Origin: CAZDDB01 sp963843285
GTDB lineage: Bacteria; Acidobacteriota; HRBIN11; JAKEFK01
Assembly: GCA_963843285.1 (NCBI GenBank)
Contig: CAWJJO010000001.1
Span: 62,001-126,000, forward strand
Length of the DNA stretch: 64,000 bases
Reading direction: 5' to 3'
The notes below the pieces were generated by a model. It was given only the letters and a program-made list of their open reading frames with translations. It had not been told where the DNA came from and did no database searches. The translations under genes were made by a program, and so were the position numbers. Of this stretch, positions 25,721 to 35,289 are shown one piece after another (the first letter of the stretch is position 1; each line of letters opens with the position of its first letter).

Positions 25721-26316
25721 TCGGACGTAATTTTGTTGAGAACCTTTCGCAGAGATAAAACCGATTTCTTTCCGATCAGCGGCTCGACTTCCCGGAACAC
25801 CAGACAAACTTCTTCCACTGAAGCTCCAACATGCAATGCGCCCTTTACGTGAGAATGAAATTGGCGTTCCACTTTCAGAACTGCCGTCATCGCGACAATC
25901 AACAATTCACGCACTCGTGCGGATAGAAACGGACGCGACAAGACCTTGCCGTATCCTTCCCAGATCATCCAGTCGGCCAAATCAGGATGCAGCCGTCTCA
26001 TGTTAGCCACCAACCTGGTGTATTGACCCCGATAGATCTCCCGGCACAGACGCGTGCCTCGACGCTTCCATTCGCCGGGCGAACCGTTCTTTTCGGTGAA
26101 CACTTCGGAATTGGAAGTGAGTCCATTCAGAATAATGAATGCGTTGATTGCAGCCGCGTATCCGGCAAACAGATAGGTTTGAAGGATCGTTTCGCGAATT
26201 ATGGTAACAGGAATCTTGCGTAGGGCTTCCCGCAGCTCGCGTCTCAATCGTGACTCTTTCCGCAACGCCACGCATGCGCTGATCCGCGTCAGACAAAGAA
26301 GCTCCTCTCTTTGCAT
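25717..26316 (-). CDS. carboxymuconolactone decarboxylase-like (AhpD-fold) protein lacking the Cys pair
   Basis: 199 residues from ATG 26316 (the frame continues to 26364 through repeat sequence). VRELLIVAMTAVLKVERQFHSHVKGALHVGASVEEVCLVF is a CMD-type helix pair: the Glu (150) and His (156) remain, but the usual Cys-x-x-Cys is replaced by Gln-Phe-His-Ser. A redox AhpD role is therefore unlikely. The N-terminal 70 residues resemble the first CMD repeat (RETILQTYLFAGYAAAINAF). ATGA overlap with the acyl-activating fusion suggests a joint function in lipid metabolism, unknown in detail. Confidence 0.75.
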   Translation of the reverse strand: MQREELLCLTRISACVALRKESRLRRELREALRKIPVTIIRETILQTYLFAGYAAAINAFIILNGLTSNSEVFTEKNGSPGEWKRRGTRLCREIYRGQYTRLVANMRRLHPDLADWMIWEGYGKVLSRPFLSARVRELLIVAMTAVLKVERQFHSHVKGALHVGASVEEVCLVFREVEPLIGKKSVLSLRKVLNKITSE

Positions 26317-26324
26317 GATTGTAT

Positions 26325-26427
26325 TTTCTCGCAAAGCCGCGAGAATTTCACCACAAAGGCACAAAGTACACGAAGTGAAGGGAACAATTCCTAAGAACTT
26401 TGTGTTCTTTTGTGTCTTTGTGGTGAA
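26325..26427. repeat. CACAAAG-type repeat forming a long hairpin
   Basis: Arms TTCACCACAAAGGCACAAAG (26347-26366) and TTTTGTGTCTTTGTGGTGAA (26408-26427) are inverted copies with few mismatches. TTTCTCGCAAAG (26325-26336) beside it matches the core of the repeat at 51755-51774 in inverted orientation. It lies between argS and the CMD-like gene. A one-arm relative is at 62735-62762. Confidence 0.75.
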
Positions 26428-26435
26428 TTCCTCCC

Positions 26436-28388
26436 TTACATACGGGAGGGGACGGGAATGCCCAGCAGATCCAGGTTCACCTGCATTCCTTCTATAAAAA
26501 TACGCACTACCGCGATGCGAAATCGCTTTCGTTGCTCGTCCGTCTCGTGCAGAACCGGATACTTGTGATAGTAGTTATTAAACAGTTGAGCAAGCTGAAA
26601 CACGTGCTTTGCAAAAAAGGACAGCTCCAATGAGCGAAGCGTACGCTCCACAATGTCCTGTGTCCGGATTACTTCCTGGATGATGGCCCAGGAGTCGGCG
26701 TTTTCCGCATCATTCTCGGAGAGCCGCCCCAAGTCTTCTAATAGAGTAGTATCATCCGATTCGACTCCACCGGCCTCGAGTTTTGCGAAAATGCTTCTGG
26801 CGCGCACCATTGCATACTGCAGGTACGGACCGGTTTCCCCTTCAAAACTAAGGGCTTCCTCCAGATCAAACGTGATGATCGTGTTGCGTGTGTATTTGAT
26901 CATAAAGTAACGCAAGGCGCCCGCGGCTATGTCTGAGGCAAGGGATGCAAGATCAGCTGCTTCCAGGTCGGGATACAGCGGCTGAATGCGCTGCCGCAGA
27001 GTATCCTCCAGCCGGTCCATCAGGTCGTCGGCCTTCACACCGATCCCTTTTCGCCCGGACATTTCCACAAACGATTTCTGTTGTTCCTGCGAGGAGAGCT
27101 CAAATCCCAGTTTTTTTGCGGTTGCAGGCGAAAGTGTCACCATCTCATATGAGAAATGAACCGAGTTTTTTGCCTGCTCCGGATGGCCCAGAGCCCGAAG
27201 GCCTTCAGCGACAATCTTCTGCAAATAGGATTGGCGCTGATCAATTACGTTGAACACCAGATCGGCGCCGCCGAAACCGGGATTCACGGAGGTCGTAGGA
27301 ACGGTCGACGTGCTCCAGAGAATGGAACCATCCGGTTTTGTTTCGAATTCGCGGTAGTAAAAATTCAATCCAAGCAAACCAAATTTCCACAATTGGTACG
27401 CAATATCTTTGCCGACATACGTCACAGTGCCGTTGGAACGCACAATCACTTTGTCCGGATTCTCCATGTCTTCAAACTGTTCGCTTCCGGCAAGAGACAT
27501 GACCCAGCAGCCGGAGTTCTTCCCTTCTTCCACTTTTGCGATGGCCCCTTTTTCTTTGAGGAGCTCAAAGGTCCGCTGCCAGAAATGCAGTCCGATGATA
27601 TCGCTTTCGCGAGCCAGAAGCTCATATTCGATCTGGAGCCGTCTCATTGTATTCAAGTGACAGCGGATCACGATATCGGCGACCTCTTGGGAAAATGAAA
27701 AAGTCGGATCCAACCGCTCTTCCATCGCCTTTAGAGCCTGTTCACGAAGAACACGGTTCTCTTGATTTTCATCAAGCCACTGATGCGTCTCAGCATAGAG
27801 ATCCCAAAAGTAGTAATCGATTCTCCCCGGAATCCGGCGCAGAGACTCAGCGGTCTTCCCCTGCCTTTCTAATCCGACAATCACATCTGCAAGTTGAACA
27901 CCCGTATCGTCGATGTAGTTCTGGATTTCAACACGATATCCGTTGAATTTGAGAAGTCTCGCCAGTGTGTCGCCCAAACAAGCGTTTCTCATATGCCCCA
28001 CGTGCGCAGCCTTATTTGGATTGATGCTCGTGTGCTCCACATTCGCCTTTCCCTTTTGTATTTTCAAAGGAGAAAGAGGATGTTGGAACAAAGCTTTCGC
28101 AATCTGCACACGATCCAACCAGAAATTCAAATAACCATTGCCGGCAGCTTCCAACCGGGCTACTTCAGGGACAGCATTGAGGGGAAATGCGATCACGATC
28201 TGGTCTGCAATTACTCTCGGACTTTTTTTCAACGTCTTCGCCAGCTGGAAGACAAAGGCATAGGAAAGATCTCCCATCTTTGGATCGGGATAGGTGGCAT
28301 CCGGCACTGCAAAATCTTCGATCCCATACAACTTTTGGAGCGTCGTCCGTAGTGCGGATTCAATTTTGCGTTGAATATTGCCGATCAT
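26436..28388 (-). CDS. argS: arginyl-tRNA synthetase
   Basis: 650 residues, class I synthetase attaching arginine to tRNA-Arg. An N-terminal Arg-S additional domain (1-100) is followed by VEHTSINPNKAAHVGHMRNACLGDTLARLL; HVGH (129-132) is the HIGH-type motif. KMSGRKG is replaced here by EMSGRKGIGVKADDLMDRL, the expected position of the second signature. The C-terminal DALR anticodon-binding helices (ELSFFAKHVFQLAQLFNNYYHKYPVL) are complete. It ends 9 bases after the hairpin repeat and lies 36 bases downstream of rng. Confidence 0.96.
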   Translation of the reverse strand: MIGNIQRKIESALRTTLQKLYGIEDFAVPDATYPDPKMGDLSYAFVFQLAKTLKKSPRVIADQIVIAFPLNAVPEVARLEAAGNGYLNFWLDRVQIAKALFQHPLSPLKIQKGKANVEHTSINPNKAAHVGHMRNACLGDTLARLLKFNGYRVEIQNYIDDTGVQLADVIVGLERQGKTAESLRRIPGRIDYYFWDLYAETHQWLDENQENRVLREQALKAMEERLDPTFSFSQEVADIVIRCHLNTMRRLQIEYELLARESDIIGLHFWQRTFELLKEKGAIAKVEEGKNSGCWVMSLAGSEQFEDMENPDKVIVRSNGTVTYVGKDIAYQLWKFGLLGLNFYYREFETKPDGSILWSTSTVPTTSVNPGFGGADLVFNVIDQRQSYLQKIVAEGLRALGHPEQAKNSVHFSYEMVTLSPATAKKLGFELSSQEQQKSFVEMSGRKGIGVKADDLMDRLEDTLRQRIQPLYPDLEAADLASLASDIAAGALRYFMIKYTRNTIITFDLEEALSFEGETGPYLQYAMVRARSIFAKLEAGGVESDDTTLLEDLGRLSENDAENADSWAIIQEVIRTQDIVERTLRSLELSFFAKHVFQLAQLFNNYYHKYPVLHETDEQRKRFRIAVVRIFIEGMQVNLDLLGIPVPSRM

Positions 28389-28424
28389 GCGTTCTGATTG
28401 TACCTGAGAAAAGGCAGGATACGG

Positions 28425-29936
28425 TCAGTTGCCCATCAAGTCGAACTGTTCGTGATGGACATTGTTGTCGGGTTTGATTGTCAGCGGCTTGCCGAGAAAA
28501 AGCTGCATCTCTTTAAACACTTCGCGTTCGCCATCTCGCAGGGCGGAGGCAACATCGGGATTCACGCGCAGGATGACTTCCTGACCTTCCAGAAAATGTG
28601 TTTGCTTCTTAATTTCGTTCAGGATTTCATAGCAGATCGTGGCAACGGACTTAATCATTCCGTGGCCGGTACAGTAGGGACAAGGCTGGCACAGAATTTT
28701 TTCGAGGCTCTGGCGTGTCCGTTTACGGGTCAGAATGACAAGTGTAGAGCTGCTTCCCGCCATAATCCGTGTGGGAGAACGGTCTTTTTTCAATTCGTTC
28801 TCAAGCGCATCCATCAGTTTGCGCTGGTTGTCGGGTTCTTCCATATCAATAAAATCGATTACGATGATTCCACCGAGATCGCGCAACCGGATCTGTTTTA
28901 CAATCTCTTTGATTGATTCCAGATTCGTACGGGCGATTGTATCTTCCAGACTTCTTTTTCCAACAAACTTTCCGGTATTCACATCGATCGCGACGAGAGC
29001 TTCGGTCCGGTTGATCACGATATAGCCACCTGATTTCAGCCAGACTTTATCCTGCAATGCTTTAGAAAGCTCCCTTTGCACGCCGAATTTTTCAAAAATA
29101 GGAAAGTCTTCGCCATACAACTTAATTTTCGGAGCCGCTGCAGGATCAATCTTGCCCATGAACTCAACACACTGTTCGTATGCTTTTTCCGAATCGATAT
29201 GGATTGCAGTCACATCAGTCCAGAGAGAATCACGAACCACGCGTTCCAGCAGATTGATTTCACGATGGATCAACGAAGGGGGAGCGGCCTTGTCTGCTTT
29301 CTTGCGAATTTCCTCCCATAGATTCTCCAGATACAAGAGATCTTTTTCCAAATAGGCAGGCTCGACACTCTCTGCGGCGGTCCGGACAATTACACCACCC
29401 GGGCCGTGATGCAGCGACCGGATCAAGGCGCGCAATCGAATCCTTTCTTCTCTGGATTTGATTTTGCGGGATACTCCGATCTGGTTTACTGTCGGCATAT
29501 AAACCAGAAACCTGCCCGGCAAAGTTACATGAGTTGTGATCCTTGGCCCCTTGGTTCCGATCGTTTCTTTGGTAACCCGCACAAGTACATGTCTTCCCAC
29601 GCGAAGCAAATCAGCAATTGTGCCCGCCGTCGTAAGAGTTTTGATTTCTTCAAACGGAGCCTCCAATTCCCCTACGTCATCCGCGGCTATCATCTTTTGG
29701 TATTCGGCGAAATCTTCATAAACATCATGCACATAGAGAAACGCGTCTTTCTCCAGGCCGATATCCACAAAAGCCGCCTCCATCCCGGGCAAAACGCGGG
29801 TCACTTTCCCCTTGTAGATATTCCCAACGATGCTCTTGTTGCTCGTCCGTTCAATGTAGATCTCGACAAGGCGCTCGTCTTCCAGGATGGCGACTCGCAT
29901 CTCGTAGTTGGTGGCATTTACGACAATCTCTCTCAT
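28425..29936 (-). CDS. rng: ribonuclease G/E family endoribonuclease
   Basis: 503 residues, the RNase G length without the long RNase E scaffold tail. It starts MREIVVNATNYEMRVAILEDERLVEIYIER, then the S1 domain (GNIYKGKVTRVLPGMEAAFVDIGLEKDAFLYVHDV). Catalytic Asp residues sit in VAIDVNTGKFVG and GGIIVIDFIDME. The zinc-link CQPCPYCTG is present. Acts in rRNA maturation and mRNA decay in the cytoplasm. It follows the DUF2344 gene after a 197-base repeat-bearing spacer. Confidence 0.95.
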   Translation of the reverse strand: MREIVVNATNYEMRVAILEDERLVEIYIERTSNKSIVGNIYKGKVTRVLPGMEAAFVDIGLEKDAFLYVHDVYEDFAEYQKMIAADDVGELEAPFEEIKTLTTAGTIADLLRVGRHVLVRVTKETIGTKGPRITTHVTLPGRFLVYMPTVNQIGVSRKIKSREERIRLRALIRSLHHGPGGVIVRTAAESVEPAYLEKDLLYLENLWEEIRKKADKAAPPSLIHREINLLERVVRDSLWTDVTAIHIDSEKAYEQCVEFMGKIDPAAAPKIKLYGEDFPIFEKFGVQRELSKALQDKVWLKSGGYIVINRTEALVAIDVNTGKFVGKRSLEDTIARTNLESIKEIVKQIRLRDLGGIIVIDFIDMEEPDNQRKLMDALENELKKDRSPTRIMAGSSSTLVILTRKRTRQSLEKILCQPCPYCTGHGMIKSVATICYEILNEIKKQTHFLEGQEVILRVNPDVASALRDGEREVFKEMQLFLGKPLTIKPDNNVHHEQFDLMGN

Positions 29937-29938
29937 AG

Positions 29939-30109
29939 AAAAATCAAATATAAAATATCAAATAAACATAACAAATAGGTAAAGAATGGCAAAAATGACT
30001 TGTAGCCGGCAGAGTAAGTTGTGAATAGACCCGATGGGTGTTCCGCCCTTGAATGTCTCATCACATGTTAGAGGTGTTTTTACGTATTTCATTATGTTTA
30101 TTTGATATT
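29939..30109. repeat. 171-base segment bounded by AT-rich inverted repeats (copies 2 and 3)
   Basis: AATATCAAATAAACATAA (29954-29971) and its exact complement TTATGTTTATTTGATATT (30092-30109) flank about 120 bases of unrelated, non-coding sequence; weaker similarity extends outward on both sides. The core equals that at 17337. It fills the rng/DUF2344 spacer. It has the look of a miniature inverted-repeat element, but no target duplication was identified. Confidence 0.65.
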
Positions 30110-30133
30110 TGATATGATTTGATTTTTGATTTT

Positions 30134-30883
30134 TCACATCGTCAAGTCCATCAAATGTTTCCGAAACTGCAATTCCTCCCATTCTAAGGTGAGCGGCGAC
30201 CGTTTTCTACCATCTTGCCAGAGGTACATACGCTCGCGCGCGACCAGCAGGCCCTCCTCAGCAGGATACAACTCCCGAACCACTTGATGAATCCCAACGG
30301 TTGTTCCTGCCAGGATTTTCATTTCTATCCAGAGCCGGTTCTGACGAGCATCAAATCTCAAGGAACGAACATATTCCCTGATGTTTACAACCTTCTCATT
30401 CTTGTGTTTGGTAAACAAGATTTCAGGTTCGGAATGAAACCATTCTATCCTTGAAACGTGCGCCTCCATGCATAAGTGGTGGCCGGCAAAATCAACGGAA
30501 TAGTCGGCGCCATCAATCAACTGCGACAACGAAGGCACAATCTTGGAGATTTGCGTTGCTTCGAGAAACGCGAGATCTTCCGACAGAAACCTGTTGATGG
30601 AAATCACAAACCTTTCCGGGGAAATAAACCGGTAGGTAAAGAAATCGAGAAATTCTTCTCTGGATTCAACGTTCAATGGCAAGGCGGGACCGAAGGAAAT
30701 CTGGGGTTGCGGATGGGACCCTCCACCTGTGCTGATAGGAATTTCCGCTTGACCGAAACCATGACGCAAGGCCTTCGTCATTTCGAGATGGCTCAGTGAC
30801 CTCGAGGCGCCGGACTTCTGAAAGGAAGCTCGGTACCGGAAATTTCTCTCCCGAGCGAAGGGAGCTGATTGCTGTTCGGACAT
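30134..30883 (-). CDS. DUF2344 (TIGR03936-type) radical-SAM-associated protein
   Basis: 249 residues. FRYRASFQKSGASRSLSHLEMTKALRHGFGQAEIPISTGGGSHPQPQISFGPALPLNVESREEFLDF is diagnostic: the family motif is R..F.K.G..R.lSHLd..r...RalrRa.lP...S.GFnPhP..sfa.pL..G..S..E. This one is usually adjacent to or fused with a B12-binding radical SAM protein, which is not in this window. Its link with rng is common in other genomes, suggesting a role in RNA or ribosome modification. That role is inferred only from association. Confidence 0.85.
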   Translation of the reverse strand: MSEQQSAPFARERNFRYRASFQKSGASRSLSHLEMTKALRHGFGQAEIPISTGGGSHPQPQISFGPALPLNVESREEFLDFFTYRFISPERFVISINRFLSEDLAFLEATQISKIVPSLSQLIDGADYSVDFAGHHLCMEAHVSRIEWFHSEPEILFTKHKNEKVVNIREYVRSLRFDARQNRLWIEMKILAGTTVGIHQVVRELYPAEEGLLVARERMYLWQDGRKRSPLTLEWEELQFRKHLMDLTM

Positions 30884-30904
30884 GCTTTCTCAGTATAAAC
30901 GATT

Positions 30905-31996
30905 TCAGTTTACAAAACGGCGCATGCGAATGTTCATTACGATGGCAAGACCAACTATGGTGCTGAGAAGACTCGAACCTCCATAGCTCATCAAGGGAAG
31001 CGGAAGACCGGTAATCGGCATCAGCCCGACAATCATTCCGATGTTGACGACAATATGAAAGAAGAGAACAGCCAGGATTCCCATCACGATGAAAGTCCCG
31101 GCACGATCGCGAGCCTGTTTTGCTGTGCTGATCATCCGGAAAATCAAAATCAGGTAAAGCGCAAACCCGACAGTGACGCCAATCAAACCGAAATCTTCCG
31201 CAAGAATGGAATAGATAAAATCGGTATGCTTTTCAGGAATGTAATCCAGGTAAGCCTGTGTTGCTTTTGTGAACAGGCCCTTCCCGAAAATCTGTCCGGA
31301 ACCGACAGCAATTTTCGATTGAATGATCTGGTAACCGGAACCAAGCGGATCAATCGATGGATCAACAAATGTCAGGATCCGGTTTTTCTGGTACGGCTTC
31401 AAAAACAGCCAGAATACCGGCAAAGATGCAGTCCCGGCTAGCATGGCGGCAAGAATCCATTTGTAACGGATCCCCGCCAGGAACAGCAACAAGATCAAGG
31501 GCGGCAGGAAAGTCAGTGTTGTGCCCATATCCGGTTGAAGAATGATCAAGAACATGGGAATGCCCATGATGAGACCCGAAATTGCCAGATCCTTTGACGT
31601 GAGATGCGTTCGGCCTTCCTGGCTCAAGTATCTGGCCAGCAAAAGAATCGAGGCAAGCTTCGCAATTTCCGACGGCTGAAAATTGAAGTATCCCAGCGAA
31701 AACCAGCTCTTGGCGCCCGAGATCCTCTTTCCAACAAACAAAACAGCAACCAGAAGTGCAAGGGAGAACGAGTAAAAAAGAAGGGATAAATCGATCAGCA
31801 CGTGATAATCGACATTGAGCAGGATAAAGAAGAGTACGATTGCGAGGGCGCACCATTGTAGCTGCTTGGCATACAGACTGGCGCTTTCGGTTTGAAAGGT
31901 TGCGCTGTAGATCATCAGAGTGCCCAAACCGATCAGCGACAGCATGCAGACAAACATCACGAGATCAAATTGACGGTAAGTCCGTGTGTCTGTCAC
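30905..31996 (-). CDS. rodA: rod-shape peptidoglycan polymerase RodA
   Basis: 363 residues and about ten membrane segments; SEDS family. Signature stretches: FNFQPSEIAKLASILLLARYL, LQPDMGTTLTFLPPLI, SGYQIIQSKIAVGSGQIFGKGL, YIPEKHTDFIYSILAEDFGLIG and the ending GLPLPLMSYGGSSLL. Polymerises glycan strands during side-wall growth with PBP2. The GTG start overlaps the PBP2 stop (GTGA), so the two are coupled. Confidence 0.96.
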   Translation of the reverse strand: MTDTRTYRQFDLVMFVCMLSLIGLGTLMIYSATFQTESASLYAKQLQWCALAIVLFFILLNVDYHVLIDLSLLFYSFSLALLVAVLFVGKRISGAKSWFSLGYFNFQPSEIAKLASILLLARYLSQEGRTHLTSKDLAISGLIMGIPMFLIILQPDMGTTLTFLPPLILLLFLAGIRYKWILAAMLAGTASLPVFWLFLKPYQKNRILTFVDPSIDPLGSGYQIIQSKIAVGSGQIFGKGLFTKATQAYLDYIPEKHTDFIYSILAEDFGLIGVTVGFALYLILIFRMISTAKQARDRAGTFIVMGILAVLFFHIVVNIGMIVGLMPITGLPLPLMSYGGSSLLSTIVGLAIVMNIRMRRFVN

Positions 31997-33921
31997 TGTG
32001 TCGCCTCGGGGACTGGAACAGAATCATTTTCGGCTACTCGTGCGGGCGAAACAGGAACCGGCTTCTTCGTTTTTACCGGGGACGTAGGAGGAATATTCCG
32101 TTCCTTGAAATATGTTTCCAAAACCTTTTTTGCGATCGGAGCTGCTGCGTCTGAGCCGTGGCCGCCATGTTCTACAAATGCGGCGATTGCCACCTGCGGG
32201 TTGGAAAGGGGAGCAAAACCGATAAACCATGCGTGATCCCCGAACTTTTCCTTCTGTTTCTTCGAGAGATCGCCGCCGCGGTCATATCCGACGACCTGTA
32301 CCGTTCCGGTTTTTCCGCAGACATCGTATCCCTCAATCTTCGCTTTTCCTCCTGTACCCCACCCGTTCACCACTGTCCACAACGCATTTTTTACAATCTC
32401 ATAGTTCACCGAATCGATTCCCTGAATTTGCTCTTCTTTATAGCGGGGAGTTTCCAGCGTCGTCCCATCCAGATCGAGAACAGAGCTCAACAGGTGCGGT
32501 TGTACCCTGTAACCGCCGCGCGAAACCTCTGCCATCAATCGCGCCTGTTGCAGCGCCGTCACAAGTACGGGGCCTTGCCCAATGGCAACCGAGATTGTCT
32601 CTCCCGGATACCATTTATCCTTCGCAACGCGTTTCTTCCATTCGCGGCTGGGGACAAGTCCGTTCGCTTCGTTTGGCAGATCGACTCCAACAGGAGAGCC
32701 AAGACCCAATCGTTTTGCGTACAATGCGATCAGATCAATATCCATCCGCATTCCGACATTGTAGAAATAGACGTCGCACGACTGCGCAATCGCCTTATTC
32801 AAATCGACAGCGCCGTGCCCTCCCGGTTTCCAGCACCGGAATGTGCGGTTGTAGATGAACTGGGATCCATGGCAATAAAAGGTTGTCGAAGGAGTAATTT
32901 TCTTCTCCTGCAATGCGGCGAGAGCCATCACCACTTTGAATGTAGATCCGGGGGAGAATTTGTTTTGGATCACTCGATTCTGCAGCGGATGCTGAGAATC
33001 GGAGATCAATTCTCTCCATTTTGCAGCTGCGATTTTCGGAACAAAATCATTTGGATCATAGAACGGCTTGCTAAACATAGTAAGGACTTCGCCTGTCCTA
33101 ATATCGATGGCTACAGCAGATCCGGATTGCTCCGATTCTGAAAATGCATCCGAAGCGGCTTTCTGCATCTCGAAATCGAGCCCCAGCCTTAATACTTTTC
33201 CTGGAACCGGCGCTTTGTCGTCCTGAAGCTCACTGAATTCCTTAAGTTCTGCGCCATAGGTATCTACAATCTTTCTTTCAAAACCTGCCTGCCCCATCAA
33301 GAGCCGGTTGTAGTACCGCTCAATTCCTGCGTGACCTACAATATCGCGGCGGATCGCTCCTGGAAATTGATTTTGCTTCTGTTGTTCTTCGGAGATTTCT
33401 CCAACGTATCCCAGAACATGCGAAAACAGAGAGCCGTACTTGTAGCTCCGCTGTTGTTCGTGATGAATCTCCAGCTCCGGATACTCGATCTTACGCGCGG
33501 AGATGTAAGCCAGTTGCGAAAGATTTAGATCCTGGCAAATCAGAACAGCGCGAAGAGAACGAATAGAGCCTTCTTTTTGAATCTGCTTGACAATTTCGTC
33601 CGGAGTCACAGCCAGAACATTTGCAAGGAAGGTTAGCGTATTCCTCAGATTGCGGGAAGCGCCGGGAGTCAAAAACAGATTATGGCTTAACCGATTTTCT
33701 GCCAGGATCTGATTCTTCCGGTCCAGGATCAAACCACGTGGCGCCGGCAGCGGGTAATCCCTCAAGATATTGGCCTTCGCCAACTCCTCGTAGTAAGGGC
33801 CACGAATCACTTGAAGATACCAGAACCCCGAAAAGAAAATCAAAAACACCGCAAGAATCACAGTGCGGATAATATTGATTCGCTTTTCAATGAATTCACG
33901 ATCAGCTTGGGGATTAAGCAT
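31993..33921 (-). CDS. mrdA: penicillin-binding protein 2 (transpeptidase)
   Basis: 642 residues. One N-terminal membrane helix (TVILAVFLIFFSGFWYL), the PBP dimer domain starting PAPRGLILDRKNQILAEN, and the transpeptidase with SPGSTFKV (catalytic Ser326, Lys329), SCDVYFY and CGKTGTVQ. Crosslinks peptidoglycan for elongation with RodA. The last 30 residues are a Pro/Val-rich tail. It overlaps mreD by 8 bases. Confidence 0.96.
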   Translation of the reverse strand: MLNPQADREFIEKRINIIRTVILAVFLIFFSGFWYLQVIRGPYYEELAKANILRDYPLPAPRGLILDRKNQILAENRLSHNLFLTPGASRNLRNTLTFLANVLAVTPDEIVKQIQKEGSIRSLRAVLICQDLNLSQLAYISARKIEYPELEIHHEQQRSYKYGSLFSHVLGYVGEISEEQQKQNQFPGAIRRDIVGHAGIERYYNRLLMGQAGFERKIVDTYGAELKEFSELQDDKAPVPGKVLRLGLDFEMQKAASDAFSESEQSGSAVAIDIRTGEVLTMFSKPFYDPNDFVPKIAAAKWRELISDSQHPLQNRVIQNKFSPGSTFKVVMALAALQEKKITPSTTFYCHGSQFIYNRTFRCWKPGGHGAVDLNKAIAQSCDVYFYNVGMRMDIDLIALYAKRLGLGSPVGVDLPNEANGLVPSREWKKRVAKDKWYPGETISVAIGQGPVLVTALQQARLMAEVSRGGYRVQPHLLSSVLDLDGTTLETPRYKEEQIQGIDSVNYEIVKNALWTVVNGWGTGGKAKIEGYDVCGKTGTVQVVGYDRGGDLSKKQKEKFGDHAWFIGFAPLSNPQVAIAAFVEHGGHGSDAAAPIAKKVLETYFKERNIPPTSPVKTKKPVPVSPARVAENDSVPVPEATQ

Positions 33922-34390
33922 ATTCTTTCTTCGCGCGAATCCGTTCCACGATCAGGAACAAAATGAGTCCGCCGGCGCCGTTTACAAGCGCAGCCACAGA
34001 AAGGACTCCCAAAGAAAACGCAGACGGCAGCCCAAATAAAAGTCTGAGACCGTGGATCGTCAGAAAATCAAGACTCGTGGCGATTCCTATCAACAACATG
34101 ATAATCATTGGATGTTTGATCATCAAACGGGCGCTCAACGTCGACACCAGATACGCTACAACCGTCTTGGAAAAGGCATTCATCCCAATAATTCCATTGG
34201 AAAACGAATCCTGCACCAATCCACTCGAAAGAGACAAACCCAGGCTCGCAAACTGGCTGAAATTCAACGCGTAGTAAATGTTCAACAACAAAAACAAATC
34301 AAGCCATTTCAAGTATGGAAACCGGTTCAAAACCATGGTCTGAACCAGGAGCACCAGTATGATCGCAAGCAGCGTTTTGAGCAGTTTCAC
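33914..34390 (-). CDS. mreD: rod-shape protein MreD
   Basis: 158 residues from GTG 34390, which overlaps the mreC stop as GTGA. The reading frame stays open to 34639, but that extension is antisense-like overlap of mreC and lacks membrane character. The protein has about five hydrophobic helices (LLKTLLAIILVLLVQTMVL; LDLFLLLNIYYAL; FASLGLSLSSGLVQDSF) and the family's G-L-x-x-D motif. Links the MreB filament to the membrane synthesis complex. Confidence 0.9.
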   Translation of the reverse strand: MKLLKTLLAIILVLLVQTMVLNRFPYLKWLDLFLLLNIYYALNFSQFASLGLSLSSGLVQDSFSNGIIGMNAFSKTVVAYLVSTLSARLMIKHPMIIMLLIGIATSLDFLTIHGLRLLFGLPSAFSLGVLSVAALVNGAGGLILFLIVERIRAKKEYA

Positions 34391-35250
34391 TTGGATTGAA
34401 TGGATACCGGTTCCGGTGTTTCCCCGGCTGATTCGACTGATAGGAAAACAACTTCCCGAACGGACGAAAAATCCTGATACGGCTGTACTTCGGCGCTTCG
34501 ATAGATTTTCGATTCCGAAACGCTCTCCACGATTCTTCCTACAGGCAGACCTTCGGGGAAAATTCCATCCTGACCGGAGGTTACAATCGCATCTCCCTTT
34601 CGGATGGCAGTATTGATCGGAAGAAATTTCAGAACGCAACGCCCGTTCCCCATTCCCGAAAGAATTCCCGCAGTGCGTGTGTCGCGAATCATCGCTCCGA
34701 TGGAAGCGTTCGCATCCGTAATCAATTGGACTTTGGACGTTAATGGTCCTGTCAGGATCGTGATCCCGACTACTCCCTGTGGTGTCATCGCGGGCATCTC
34801 TCGCTTGATTCCGTGACGTGTGCCGCGATTGGTAGTAACTGTTTCAGAAACGGTTGCGTTTGCATCCCGTCCAATCACTTCTCCCGCTGTGAGGCGATAA
34901 GACACATGCTTCTCGAGGGCCAGAATTCCGCGAAGCCGCTCGTTTTCCTGGCTCTGCTGGCTCTGTGCCTGCAATTGAATCTTCAACCGATCCATCTCTT
35001 TCTTCAACCGGTCATTCTCCTCCTTTGCGCCAACCAAACCGAAATACGTCTGAAAGGTCCCGACCACTCCGCGTCCTGTTCCTGATACAACCAATTGAAA
35101 AGGGGAAAACAGGCGGAACGCGACGCTTGCCAGAACGGTCTGCCCCGTTTCGGGATCTTTCACCTGGTAAGACATGATTGCCAGAAGGACAAAAAGCGAA
35201 ATTACAAAGATCGAGAAAGAAGTCCGGGGTGAAACAACTACCTGTTCCAT
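34387..35250 (-). CDS. mreC: rod-shape protein MreC
   Basis: 287 residues from ATG 35250 (MEQVVVSPRTS). One membrane helix (FSIFVISLFVLLAIMSY), a coiled coil (GAKEENDRLKKEMDRLKIQLQAQ...) and the periplasmic beta domains with GEVIGRDAN, GTRHGIKREMPAMTPQGVVG and VTSGQDGIFPEGLPVGRI. Activates PBP2/RodA. Normal length; sits 39 bases downstream of mreB. Confidence 0.95.
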   Translation of the reverse strand: MEQVVVSPRTSFSIFVISLFVLLAIMSYQVKDPETGQTVLASVAFRLFSPFQLVVSGTGRGVVGTFQTYFGLVGAKEENDRLKKEMDRLKIQLQAQSQQSQENERLRGILALEKHVSYRLTAGEVIGRDANATVSETVTTNRGTRHGIKREMPAMTPQGVVGITILTGPLTSKVQLITDANASIGAMIRDTRTAGILSGMGNGRCVLKFLPINTAIRKGDAIVTSGQDGIFPEGLPVGRIVESVSESKIYRSAEVQPYQDFSSVREVVFLSVESAGETPEPVSIQSK

Positions 35251-35289
35251 GTGATTGAGATCAAACCACCGGAAGGGGCACAATTCTTC

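Noticed and set aside
32158..33141. Plus-strand 327-residue frame opposite PBP2
   Set aside because: Antisense shadow of a clear penicillin-binding protein.
34391..34639. N-terminal extension of MreD
   Set aside because: Overlaps mreC in another frame, Arg/Ser-rich and without membrane character; GTG 34390 fits the family.
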